Assembly: GCF_007827795.1 (NCBI RefSeq)
Contig: NZ_VITI01000008.1
Location: 1-64,000, forward strand
Length of the DNA: 64,000 nucleotides
Reading direction: 5' to 3'
Source: Azospirillum brasilense
GTDB taxonomy: Bacteria; Pseudomonadota; Alphaproteobacteria; Azospirillales; Azospirillaceae
In this document: in pieces, positions 44,480-52,742 of the stretch
How positions within the stretch are numbered: the stretch's first letter is position 1
Layout of the letters: each line of letters opens with the position of its first letter
Translations under genes and position numbers: made by a program
Notes under the pieces: model-generated
Seen by the model: only the letters and a program-made list of their open reading frames with translations
Database searches by the model: none
Told to the model about the DNA's origin: nothing

Positions 44480-45156
44480 GCCCGACCCTCACGCTCGTCC
44501 TCGATCTGGTGATGGTGGGGCTGCTGGCCGCGACCATCGCCTACGCGATCATCCTCAATCGGCAGATCATCAAGCTGCGCGAGAGCCGCGGCGAGATGGC
44601 CGAACTGGTGCGCGGCCTGAACGAGGCCATGTCGCGCGCCGAAACCGGCGTGCGCGGTCTGAAGAAGACGGCCCACGAGACCGGCGAAGACCTTCAGCGC
44701 ACGGTCGCCAAGGCGCAGACCCTGCGCGACGAGCTGGAATTCATGATCGAGGCCGCCGACGCCATGGCCAACCGGCTGGGCAACGTCGGCGGGGAGCGCC
44801 CGAAGCCGGCTTCCGCCGCCCGCCCGGCGGCACGCCCCGGCCTGTCCGCCCGTCCCCCCGTCGCCTCGCGCCCGATCGCCGCGCCGCGCCCGATCGTCGA
44901 GGACGATCACGGTCACGACGACCACGATCACGACGACCACGATCTTCACGACGATGGTCACATCGACCACGACGATCACGACGATCTGCCGCCGCTGCGC
45001 TCCGCCGCCTTCCGGAACGAGCCGCTGCGCGCCGATCCCTTGGCGCGCCGCCCGGCGCCGGCGTCCGATCCCATCCTGCGCGAGGGCGAAAGCCTGTCCC
45101 GCGCCGAACGTGAACTTCTGCAAGCCATCGAGAACGCCGGCAAGGGGGTCGGATGA
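44476..45156 (+). CDS. DUF6468-like flagellar protein with His/Asp-rich stretch
   Basis: 226 residues. One N-terminal membrane helix (LVLDLVMVGLLAATIAYAII) is followed by a coiled coil to about residue 100 (LIRNRQ-type helix, KKTAHETGEDLQRTVAKAQT). A Pro/Ala-rich linker leads to a 28-residue run of almost only His and Asp (DDHGHDDHDHDDHD at about 139-152), a likely metal-binding patch, and a C-terminal helix (LSRAERELLQAIENAGKGVG). It overlaps fliM and the following motE-like gene, so it is part of one translationally coupled unit. Confidence 0.7.
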   Translation: MSPTLTLVLDLVMVGLLAATIAYAIILNRQIIKLRESRGEMAELVRGLNEAMSRAETGVRGLKKTAHETGEDLQRTVAKAQTLRDELEFMIEAADAMANRLGNVGGERPKPASAARPAARPGLSARPPVASRPIAAPRPIVEDDHGHDDHDHDDHDLHDDGHIDHDDHDDLPPLRSAAFRNEPLRADPLARRPAPASDPILREGESLSRAERELLQAIENAGKGVG

Positions 45157-46097
45157 GCGACGCCACCACCACAAAGGGCGCGTCCGCCGCCGTCGGCGGC
45201 GGGGAGCCAAAGGTCGTGATCCGGCCGGCCGGGGCCACCCCGACCGGGGTCCGCATCAGCCCGAGCGTGGCTGGTCAGCCACCGGCGCAAGCGCCCGTTC
45301 AAGCCGCCACCAAAGCGAAGCCGAAGGCCAAGCTGAAGGCAAAAGCCAAGCGCAAGCCCGCCGTTCCGCGCCGCCCGCTGTCGGAGCGGATGCGCGAGAA
45401 GATGAAGGCGTGGCGGTTCCGCATCCTGCCGCTGACCATCTTCGTCGCCGTTCTCATGCTGGGGGTGCGTGTCGGCGACCTGTGGCGGATCACCACGCGC
45501 GACGCCCGCCTGCCGGAATTTCCGGCGACCCTGGCGCAGGGACAAAGCGCCCTTCCGGCACCGCCGATGCAGCTTGCCGCCAACGGCGCCAAACCCTCGC
45601 CCGAACCGGCTCCGGCCCAGGGCGGGGCCAGCAACGGCGCGCCGCCCAACCCGACGCCGCCGGACAACGCCGCCCTCGGACCGGTGAAGAACGAGGAACT
45701 GCTCCAGCACTTCGCCGAGCGCCGCGCCGAGATCGAGCGCCGCACCAAGGAGCTGGAGCAGCGCGAGGCCCTTCTGACCGCCGCCGAGAAGCGCATCGAC
45801 CAGAAGGTGCAGGAGATGGACAAGGTCCGCACCGACATCCAGAAGCTGATGCGCCAGGGCGACGAGAAGCAGACCGCACAGCTCGAAAGCCTCGTGAAGA
45901 TCTACGAGACGATGAAGCCCAAGGAAGCCGCCCGCATCTTCGAGGAGCTGGACATGCCCGTTCTGCTGGGGGTGGTGGAAAAGATGAAGGAAACCAAGAC
46001 GGCGCCGATCCTGGCCGCGATGGACCCGCTGAAGGCCAAGGAGCTGACATCCGCCCTCATCGAACGGCGCGGACTGCCCGCCGCACCGAAGAACTGA
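45153..46097 (+). CDS. motE: MotE-like flagellar motility protein
   Basis: 314 residues. A Lys/Ala-rich cytosolic start (KAKPKAKLKAKAKRKP) precedes a membrane helix (ILPLTIFVAVLMLGVRVGDL), a Pro/Ala linker, a coiled coil (ERRTKELEQREALLTAAEKR) and a MgtE_N-type helical domain (YETMKPKEAARIFEELDMPV, LAAMDPLKAKELTSAL). This layout is that of MotE, a periplasmic chaperone of MotC in Sinorhizobium; no motC is seen here. It overlaps the preceding gene by ATGA. Confidence 0.78.
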   Translation: MSDATTTKGASAAVGGGEPKVVIRPAGATPTGVRISPSVAGQPPAQAPVQAATKAKPKAKLKAKAKRKPAVPRRPLSERMREKMKAWRFRILPLTIFVAVLMLGVRVGDLWRITTRDARLPEFPATLAQGQSALPAPPMQLAANGAKPSPEPAPAQGGASNGAPPNPTPPDNAALGPVKNEELLQHFAERRAEIERRTKELEQREALLTAAEKRIDQKVQEMDKVRTDIQKLMRQGDEKQTAQLESLVKIYETMKPKEAARIFEELDMPVLLGVVEKMKETKTAPILAAMDPLKAKELTSALIERRGLPAAPKN

Positions 46098-46126
46098 ATA
46101 CGTCCTTTGATTGCGATGATGGGCGA

Positions 46127-46158
46127 TCGGGTATGACCGAGCGTTTGGTCATACCCGA
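46127..46158. repeat. 12-bp inverted repeat between motE-like and KGG genes
   Basis: TCGGGTATGACC (46127-46138) and GGTCATACCCGA (46147-46158) are exact inverted copies around GAGCGTTT, with no T tract. It may be an operator, a transcript end or a stabilising hairpin. Confidence 0.5.
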
Positions 46159-46298
46159 AACCAGCGGCGCACCTACTGAATATACGTACACGTACTGTCA
46201 GGATGGTAGAAGGCCCGCAACGGTCGGCTTCGGTTCATGTTGGCTCCGGCGTGTTCGGGCAACGTAAGTTTGCCCAACAGCAAGAGGAAGGAGACAAG

Positions 46299-46637
46299 AT
46301 GAACGACCAGAACCAGGGCCGTAGCTCGGGCGGTCAGCATTCCGGCGGCAACTTCAAGAACAATCCGGAACGTGCGGCGGATGCCGGCCACAAGGGCGGT
46401 CAGGTTTCCGGCGGCAACTTCAAGAACGACCCGGAGCGCGCCTCCGAAGCCGGTCACAAGGGTGGCCAGGCGTCCGGCGGCAACTTCAAGAACGACCCGG
46501 AGCGTGCGTCGGAAGCCGGCCACAAAGGCGGGCAGGCGTCCGGCGGCAACTTCAAGAACGATCCGGAGCGTGCATCGGAAGCGGGCCGCAAGGGCGGCGA
46601 ACACAGCCATGGTGGCGGGCGGAGCAGCGGGAGCTGA
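46299..46637 (+). CDS. KGG-repeat stress-induced protein
   Basis: 112 residues from ATG 46299 with GGAAGGAGAC ahead. After 14 residues it has four copies of a 22-residue unit SGGNFKNDPERASEAGHKGG(QA), ending with GGEHSHGG. These KGG repeats are known from GsiB and YciG-type hydrophilic general stress proteins. It should be a soluble, unfolded protein of stationary or desiccation stress. It stands alone inside the motility island. Confidence 0.9.
   Translation: MNDQNQGRSSGGQHSGGNFKNNPERAADAGHKGGQVSGGNFKNDPERASEAGHKGGQASGGNFKNDPERASEAGHKGGQASGGNFKNDPERASEAGRKGGEHSHGGGRSSGS
46341..46604 (+). repeat. Four tandem 66-bp repeats in the KGG gene
   Basis: Units start at 46341, 46407, 46473 and 46539. 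Copies two and three are nearly identical in sequence, copies one and four slightly diverged, as expected from unequal crossing over. Copy number may vary between strains. Confidence 0.9.
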
Positions 46638-46725
46638 CCGCCGGGACGGTTTCACCGTAACGGCTTCACCCAGGACTGTTTCGCCGGCGCACTAGCCTGA
46701 CCGAACAGTCGCTCCGTGCAACGGT

Positions 46726-46760
46726 GAAGAAGGGCCGCTTTCCAGGCGGCCCTTTGTCCG
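46726..46760 (+). terminator. Terminator downstream of the KGG gene
   Basis: AAGGGCCGC and GCGGCCCTT pair around TTTCCAG and are followed by TGTCCGTTTG. The distance of 90 bases to the KGG stop is long but no other gene intervenes. Confidence 0.6.
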
Positions 46761-47099
46761 TTTGCGGCCTCCAATTGAAACAAATTGCCGCATCCCTCTT
46801 TAAAGTTCGACAATGGCGAGCCCTGTGCGAAGGCGCGCGGGCGCAGAACAACGCTTCCGCTTTCCTTCCGGCTGGGCGATTCCGTCCCATCTTTGCGTTG
46901 CGACGTTTCAGGCGCTTAACGGCGTGTTAACCGAGCGAAATTAGGGTTGGAAAGGCTGACGAGGCTCCGAGTCGGCGGCGGCCGTGCAAGGACGCGAGGT
47001 TGGGTCGAACCCGCTTCCGGCGTCTGCGTCCGGGCAGGCCGACGCACCCGATCGCACGCAGGCCGGACAAGACCACGGAACGCTCACATCGGAACGCAC
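46761..47099 (+). other. cheZ upstream region
   Basis: About 340 bases without a gene. It holds the perfect CtrA box at 46916-46931. The in-frame extension upstream of cheZ (from 46947) codes for low-complexity text and is untranslated leader. Confidence 0.6.
46916..46931 (+). promoter_or_regulatory. Perfect CtrA box upstream of cheZ
   Basis: TTAACGGCGTGTTAAC fits TTAA-N7-TTAAC at every defined base and lies 169 bases before the cheZ ATG. CtrA boxes at this position usually overlap the -35 region of a CtrA-activated promoter. Confidence 0.75.
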
Positions 47100-47816
47100 A
47101 TGGCCCCGCCCGTTTCCTCCTCGCTCGCCGACCAGAAACTCCTGCGCCAGCAGCTCGACGCCGCCCACGCCGAGGCGGCCCAGCCGCTGAGCCGCGAGGA
47201 GGTGACGGACATCGTCCGCTCCATCCTCGGCAGCATGGACGGCGACATCTCCGCCACCGACCTTCGCCTCTACAAGGAGGTGGTGGACCTCGCCCGCTTC
47301 ATCGAGAGCGCCAAGCACGAGCTGGCGGCGCTCCAGCCCGCGGAAATCCGCGACCAGCACATCCCCAACGCCACGGATGAACTGGACGCCGTCGTGGGCG
47401 CCACGGAACAGGCCACCTTCGCCATCTTCGACGCCTGCGACGTCATCACCGGCGTTTCCGGTCAGATCGATCCGGAGAATTCCGCGAAGCTGACCGAGCA
47501 GGTGACCAAGATCTTCGAGGCCTGCAACTTCCAGGACATCACCGGCCAGCGCATTTCCAAGGTCGTGCGCACGCTGAAGCACATCGAATCGAAGGTGGAC
47601 ATGATCGTCGCGGCCTTCGGCGACGAGGTGCGGCAGAACCACACCCGCCCCGCCGCCGCGGTCGCCGCGGCCGAGGTCCACACCGACTCGTCGCCGAACT
47701 TCGCCACCGACCGTCCGGCGGACGATCCGGAGGCCGGGCTGCTGCACGGGCCGCAGATGACCAGCGCCGCCATGGACCAGGACGAGATCGACCGTCTGCT
47801 GGCGAGCTTCGACTAA
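47100..47816 (+). CDS. cheZ: Protein phosphatase CheZ
   Basis: 238 residues from ATG 47100 (MAPPVSSSLADQKLLRQQLD). The catalytic segment CNFQDITGQRISKVV gives the likely catalytic Asp146 and Gln150, equivalent to E. coli D143/Q147, on the long helical hairpin. The C-terminus MDQDEIDRLLASFD is the CheY-binding peptide and resembles the docking motif of FliM in this island. It dephosphorylates CheY-P. It is controlled by a CtrA box and followed by MotB-like genes. Confidence 0.92.
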   Translation: MAPPVSSSLADQKLLRQQLDAAHAEAAQPLSREEVTDIVRSILGSMDGDISATDLRLYKEVVDLARFIESAKHELAALQPAEIRDQHIPNATDELDAVVGATEQATFAIFDACDVITGVSGQIDPENSAKLTEQVTKIFEACNFQDITGQRISKVVRTLKHIESKVDMIVAAFGDEVRQNHTRPAAAVAAAEVHTDSSPNFATDRPADDPEAGLLHGPQMTSAAMDQDEIDRLLASFD

Positions 47817-47820
47817 TCCC

Positions 47821-48507
47821 ATGGCTGCGCCCGGCCACAGGAAGCCGGACCTGTCGGGCGGCCGGCCGAACCCGAACAACGGAAGCATCGTGCTTCTGCT
47901 GTCGCTGTTCCTGCTGCTGCTCGTCTTCTTCATCGTTCTGAACGCCCAGTCCGTGCAGACCGCCCAGCGGGTGCGTACGGTCCTGGTGTCGCTGGAGCGC
48001 AGCTTCCCCGCCTTCTACATCGACCCCCGCCTGCGCGAGCCGGCCGACCCGCTGGCCTCGCGCGCCGGCACCGTCTTCGCCGTGCAGCGGCTGGACGGCC
48101 TGGGCAACCTGTTCGCCACAGCCATCGCCGTGGCGAAGGTGGACAGCGTCACGCCGGGCCGCCTGCTGGAAGTGCGCCTCCCCGCCGACGAGCTGTTCCT
48201 GCCCGGTACGGCGGACCTGCGCCCGGACCGCATCGGCCTGATCGACCGGGTGGCCGACGCGCTCCTGCAGAACCGCCCCGGCGAGCGGATCGAACTGGAC
48301 GCGCTTTTGTCCATCGGCCCGGCGGGCGGCCCCAGTCAGGCGCCCGGCCCGGTGGTGCGGGCCGGGGCGCTGGCCCGGCTGCTGATCGCCGACGGGACGC
48401 CCCCGGACGCCGTGACGGTGGGCATCGAGCGCGGCGCGCCGGGTGCCGTCCGCCTGCTGTTCAGCCTGCGCGCCACGGACGACCTGCCGGGGGGAGGGCG
48501 CCGATGA
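47821..48507 (+). CDS. MotB-like single-span membrane protein, degenerate
   Basis: 228 residues. A short cytosolic start leads to one membrane helix (GSIVLLLSLFLLLLVFFIVL) and a periplasmic domain with RLPADELFLPGTADLRPDR, similar to the OmpA/MotB C-terminal fold. The proton-binding Asp of MotB is missing from the helix (LLLSLFLLLLVF in place of an FxD motif), so it is not a normal stator subunit. Four bases after cheZ and overlapping the next gene, which does have the Asp. Confidence 0.68.
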   Translation: MAAPGHRKPDLSGGRPNPNNGSIVLLLSLFLLLLVFFIVLNAQSVQTAQRVRTVLVSLERSFPAFYIDPRLREPADPLASRAGTVFAVQRLDGLGNLFATAIAVAKVDSVTPGRLLEVRLPADELFLPGTADLRPDRIGLIDRVADALLQNRPGERIELDALLSIGPAGGPSQAPGPVVRAGALARLLIADGTPPDAVTVGIERGAPGAVRLLFSLRATDDLPGGGRR

Positions 48508-49241
48508 TCCGCCTCCCCAAACTCCCCAAGGCCGAGGACAAGAGCGGCGGCCACAACCGGACGATCTGGCTGATCAGCTTCACCGACCTGATGTCGCTTC
48601 TGCTCGCCTTCTTCGTGCTGATGTATTCGATGAGCGAGCCGGAGGCCCAGCGCTGGACCGGGCTGGTCAAGTCGCTGTCGTCGGCCCGCTCCACCGCGGT
48701 CACCCCCTCCGCGACGCCGCCCGAGCCGAAGGCCGCCTTCAACGCCGCCACGGTGGAGTCGTATTCGGCGATCAACCTGGATTATCTCAGCGCCCTGCTT
48801 CGTACCCAGACCGCGGCCAACGAGGATCTGGCGGCGGTGGAGGTGCGGCGGGAGGACGACCGCGTGGTGATCGGGCTGCCGGCTCATGTGATGTTCGACC
48901 CGACCGGCGGCAGCTTCACCGACCAGGGGCGGCGGGTGCTGTATCTGCTGGGCGCCGCGGTGGGCCGGATCGGCAACCGGATCGAGGTCGTCGGCCATGC
49001 CGAGCGGGAGGACCAGTCCGCGGGGCTGGCCTGGGAACGCGCCCTGACGCGCGCCGTCGCCGTCGCGGCGCTGCTGCGCGAAACGGGCTACAAGCGCGAC
49101 CTTGTGGCGCGCAGCCTGATGAGCGAGCCCGCCGGCATCGACCCGGTGCCGGGCGGGGCGCGGGTGGATGTGGTGGTGCGTGAGGAGACGGTGGGCCCGC
49201 CGGTGTCCGGAGCGGCCACCGATGCGGAGCCGGAGGAGTGA
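48504..49241 (+). CDS. MotB-like OmpA-domain protein
   Basis: 245 residues. The membrane helix WLISFTDLMSLLLAFFVLMY has the FTD motif with the Asp conserved in MotB stators. A linker and an OmpA-like periplasmic domain follow (VEVRREDDRVVIGLPAHVMF, RIGNRIEVVGHAERED), which should bind peptidoglycan, although the usual Gly-His-Thr-Asp motif reads GHAERED. ATGA overlap with the preceding gene. No motA is in the window, so its partner channel is elsewhere or it has another role. Confidence 0.75.
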   Translation: MIRLPKLPKAEDKSGGHNRTIWLISFTDLMSLLLAFFVLMYSMSEPEAQRWTGLVKSLSSARSTAVTPSATPPEPKAAFNAATVESYSAINLDYLSALLRTQTAANEDLAAVEVRREDDRVVIGLPAHVMFDPTGGSFTDQGRRVLYLLGAAVGRIGNRIEVVGHAEREDQSAGLAWERALTRAVAVAALLRETGYKRDLVARSLMSEPAGIDPVPGGARVDVVVREETVGPPVSGAATDAEPEE

Positions 49242-52200
49242 GTCGGATGGGGCGGGGCGGGGCATACCGGCGCTGGCTGAGCGGCTTCGTGGCCGCCACG
49301 GCTCTGCTTGCCGCCCAGGTCGCCGTCATGCCGGTTGCCTGGGCGGTCGACGTCCCGGTGCGCGCCGCCACCCACAAGGCCTTCGGGCGCATGGTCTTCG
49401 ACTGGCCGCGCCAGACCGGCTACAGCGCGTCGGTGGACGGCAGCACGCTGGTCGTCCGCTTCGACGAGCCGATCAACGCTGCCTTGGACCGGACGGTGTC
49501 GGCCTTGCCCGGCTATCTGTCCGGAGTGAAGATCAGCGGCGACGGCAAGACGGTGACCTTCGACCTGAAGCGCCCGGTGACGCTGAAGAGCTTCCGCAAC
49601 GGCAACGCCGTGGCGCTGGACCTTACCCCCGCCGCCGAGGCGCCGGCCCAGGCCCAGGCCCAGGCCCAGGCCCAGGCCCAGAGCCAGACGCCGACGCAAG
49701 CCCCGGCGCGCTCCGCGGGGCGGGTGACGGTCAGCGCGGCCGACACGCCGGAGCAGAGCCGCCTGTCCTTCACCTGGCCGGAAGGCGCCAACTACACGCT
49801 GCGCCGCGACGGTGCGTCGGCCACGCTGCTGTTCGACCGCAACGGCACCGCCGATCTCGCGCCGGTGGCCAAGGCGACGCTGCGCAACATCCAGAATGTG
49901 GAGCAGTTCCGGCAGGCCAACGGCGCGCTGGCCGTCACCTTCGCCGTTCCGCAGGACGCCGAGGTCAAGGACAGCAAGTCCGGCCGTTCCGTGGTGATCG
50001 ACGTGCAGAATCCGGGAACGCGCGCCGGTCTGCCGACGAGCGATGCCGCGAACGCGGTGCCGCCGCGCGGCGCAACCGCGACCACGACCACGGTGCGTCC
50101 ACCCGCCGCTGACGCCGCAGCGCCACCGCCCGCGACGCTTCCCCCGGCCGCCGCCAAGCCGGTTGCGTCGCCCCCACCGGCGAAGGAGGTGGCGGCGGCT
50201 CCCGCGCCCGCCAAACCCGAAGCCGCCAAACCCGATCCGGCGAAAGCCGAGCCGCAGGGGCCGACCCTGGTCTTCGACGCGGGCGGTCCGGCGTCCATCG
50301 CCGTCTACCCGCGCGCCGGCCATCTCTACATCGTGTTCGACAAGCCCCTGCCCATCGGCGCCGGCAAGGCCATCGGCCCTGCGTCCGGGACGGTCGGCGC
50401 CATCGAGCCGGTGCCGGCCACCGGAGGCAGCGCCTTCCGCACCAGGATCGGGCCGCTGGTTTGGCCGAAGATCGAACGGCAGGGGACGAGCTGGAAGATC
50501 ACGCCGACCAGCCGCCTGACCGGCACGCCGCCCTTCGAGCTGAAGATCGACCCGGAGCCGGATTTCCTGCTGGGCGCCCGTCTGCTGGTGCGCGCCGCGG
50601 ATGCGGCGACCGTGGTGACGCTGTCCGATCCCGACGTCGGCGACCGGCTCCAGGTCGTGCCGCTGCCGGTTCCCGGCAACGCCATCCCCGAATCCCACCG
50701 CTACGCCGACCTGGAGCTGCTGCCCAGCTACCAGGGCGTCGTCGTTCGGCCGATCGCCGACGCCATCACCGTGCGTCCGGTCAAGGAGGGGGTGGAGGTG
50801 ACCGCGGCCGGGGGCCTGCATTTGTCGCCCATGGCCGATGCCGGAAGCCGCCCGGCCGCGGCGCAGACGGCGTCGCTTCCGCCGAAGCCGTCCCCCGGCG
50901 GCGCCTCCAACACGCTGACTCCGCCCACCGATCCGAAGCCGGTGCCCTCCGGGCGCCGCCTGTTCGACCTGCCGGCCTGGAAGAAGGGCGACCTCGACCA
51001 TTACACCGAGGCGCGGCAGAACCTGCAGCTCAACATCGTCAACGCGCCCGACTCCGAACGGCCGCGCGCCCAGCTCGACCTCGCCCGTTTCTATCTGGCG
51101 AACGGCTTCGGGCAGGAGGCCATCGGCATGATGGATGTGCTGCAGGAGGCGCAGCCCGATCTGGAAGGTTGGCCGGAATTCCGCGCCCTGCGCGGGGCCG
51201 CGCGTTTCCTGGCGGGAAACACCGACGCCGCGGCGGAGGATTTCGCCCATCCGAACCTCGCCAACAACGGCGAGGCCGCGCTGTGGCGCGCCGCCATCGC
51301 GGCGGACCGCAACGACTGGCCGGCGGCCCAGGCCGGCTTCAAGGCGGCGGCGCCGATCCTGAACTCCTACCCCGACCCGATCCTGACCAAGCTGGCGACC
51401 CGCGCCGCCGAGGCCGCGCTGAAGACCGGCGACGCGCCCTTCGCCAAGCGGCTGCTCGACCGCATCGTCGAACGCGGCGGCACGGACGCCGAGGAACGGC
51501 CCGACGTCCAGTATCTCCGCGGCCTCTATTTCGCCCAGACCAACGAGCCGGAGCGGGCGCTGGAGCAGTTGACGGCCTCCTACAACAGCCTCGACCGCTA
51601 TTACCGGGCCAAGGCCGGGCTGGCGCTGGTGAATCTGCAACTGGCGGAAGGCCGCATGTCGCCCCCCGCCGCCGCGGAGCGGCTGGCCGGGCTGACCTTC
51701 ACTTGGCGCGGCGACGAGCTGGAGATGCAGATCCGCCAGCGCATGGGCGAGGTGCTGATTGCCGCCGGCCAGTACGCCGACGGCTTCAACGCCATGAAGG
51801 AAACCGCCGCCCTGGTCCCCGACACGCCGCGGGCGGAGGAAATCACCCGTGAGATGTCGCGCATCTTCGCCGACCTCTACAAGGACGGGGCGCAGAAACT
51901 GCCGACCATCGAGGCGCTCCAGCTCTACGACCAGTTCCGTGAACTGACCCCGGTGGGGGAGGCGGGCGACGAGGTGATCCGGCAGCTCGCCGAGCGGCTG
52001 ATCTCGGTGGACCTGCTGAACCGCGCCGCCGACCTGCTGCAGCATCAGGTGGAATACCGCCTGTCCGGCGAGGACAAGGCGAGCGTCGGCACCCGGCTCG
52101 CTTCCGTCCGCCTGCTCGACAACAAGCCCGAGGATGCCCTGCGCGCGCTGGAACTGTCCAACGTGCCGAACCTGCCGGCGGATCTTGTCGGCGAGCGCCG

Positions 52201-52657
52201 CCTGATGCAGGCCAAGGCGCTGGCCGAACTGGGCCGCGGCGACGAGGCGCTGCTGCTGCTCTCCGAGGACGACAGCAAGCCCGCCAACTCGCTGCGGGTG
52301 GACATCGCGTGGCGCGCCCAGAAGTGGGAGGCTGCGGCCTTCGCCCTGAACAAGCTGATCGGTCCGCCACCGCCACCGACCCAGCCGATCAACCCGGCGA
52401 CCTCGCAGCTCGTCCTGAACCGCGCGGTGGCGCTGGCGTTGGCTGGGGACGGCACGAACCTGAACCTGCTGCGCAAGGAGTTCGGCTCGGTCATGACCAA
52501 CGGACCCGACGCCGACGCCTTCCGCGTGCTGACCCGGCCGGAGCAGGCGCTGGGCCTGATCGACGTCAACACCGTCCGCTCCCGCGTCGCCGAGGTGGAC
52601 GTGTTCCAGAAGTTCCTGAAGAACTACCGCGGCAAGCAGAGCGCGGCGATCAACTGA
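49238..52657 (+). CDS. Large exported TPR protein linked to the MotB-like genes
   Basis: 1139 residues. A signal peptide at about 1-36 (VAATALLAAQVAVMPVAWAV). Then beta-rich segments at about 40-130 and 160-265 (SRLSFTWPEGANYTLRRDGA), Ala/Pro linkers with six GCCCAG units giving (AQ)n near 137-148, further beta-rich parts to about 560, and from about 580 a helical tetratricopeptide array (LDLARFYLANGFGQEAIGMM, ALNKLIGP). The start overlaps the previous gene. It is a probable periplasmic scaffold for the motor-associated proteins; no named family was recognised with certainty. Confidence 0.75.
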   Translation: MSRMGRGGAYRRWLSGFVAATALLAAQVAVMPVAWAVDVPVRAATHKAFGRMVFDWPRQTGYSASVDGSTLVVRFDEPINAALDRTVSALPGYLSGVKISGDGKTVTFDLKRPVTLKSFRNGNAVALDLTPAAEAPAQAQAQAQAQAQSQTPTQAPARSAGRVTVSAADTPEQSRLSFTWPEGANYTLRRDGASATLLFDRNGTADLAPVAKATLRNIQNVEQFRQANGALAVTFAVPQDAEVKDSKSGRSVVIDVQNPGTRAGLPTSDAANAVPPRGATATTTTVRPPAADAAAPPPATLPPAAAKPVASPPPAKEVAAAPAPAKPEAAKPDPAKAEPQGPTLVFDAGGPASIAVYPRAGHLYIVFDKPLPIGAGKAIGPASGTVGAIEPVPATGGSAFRTRIGPLVWPKIERQGTSWKITPTSRLTGTPPFELKIDPEPDFLLGARLLVRAADAATVVTLSDPDVGDRLQVVPLPVPGNAIPESHRYADLELLPSYQGVVVRPIADAITVRPVKEGVEVTAAGGLHLSPMADAGSRPAAAQTASLPPKPSPGGASNTLTPPTDPKPVPSGRRLFDLPAWKKGDLDHYTEARQNLQLNIVNAPDSERPRAQLDLARFYLANGFGQEAIGMMDVLQEAQPDLEGWPEFRALRGAARFLAGNTDAAAEDFAHPNLANNGEAALWRAAIAADRNDWPAAQAGFKAAAPILNSYPDPILTKLATRAAEAALKTGDAPFAKRLLDRIVERGGTDAEERPDVQYLRGLYFAQTNEPERALEQLTASYNSLDRYYRAKAGLALVNLQLAEGRMSPPAAAERLAGLTFTWRGDELEMQIRQRMGEVLIAAGQYADGFNAMKETAALVPDTPRAEEITREMSRIFADLYKDGAQKLPTIEALQLYDQFRELTPVGEAGDEVIRQLAERLISVDLLNRAADLLQHQVEYRLSGEDKASVGTRLASVRLLDNKPEDALRALELSNVPNLPADLVGERRLMQAKALAELGRGDEALLLLSEDDSKPANSLRVDIAWRAQKWEAAAFALNKLIGPPPPPTQPINPATSQLVLNRAVALALAGDGTNLNLLRKEFGSVMTNGPDADAFRVLTRPEQALGLIDVNTVRSRVAEVDVFQKFLKNYRGKQSAAIN
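49646..49681 (+). repeat. GCCCAG hexamer repeat in the TPR gene
   Basis: Six exact tandem copies of GCCCAG, encoding Ala-Gln. Length changes would remain in frame. Confidence 0.9.
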
Positions 52658-52685
52658 ACCCCGTCTTCGGACACGCTTCCTCTCA

Positions 52686-52726
52686 ACGAAAAAGCCCCTC
52701 TCCGATGGACAGGGGCTTTTTCGTTG
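52686..52726. terminator. Bidirectional terminator between the TPR gene and kup
   Basis: AACGAAAAAGCCCCT and AGGGGCTTTTTCGTT pair around CTCCGATGGAC. Both strands end with a T tract, so it serves both convergent genes. Confidence 0.92.
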
Positions 52727-52742
52727 GCGTGGCGGCGGACCG

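Noticed and set aside
49646..49681. Phase-variable repeat
   Set aside because: The unit is six bases, so copy change keeps the frame and cannot switch the gene off.
49088..52045. Antisense open frame of 985 codons opposite the 1139-residue TPR gene
   Set aside because: Low-complexity His/Arg/Gly text typical of a shadow frame; the plus strand has a signal peptide and TPR pattern.
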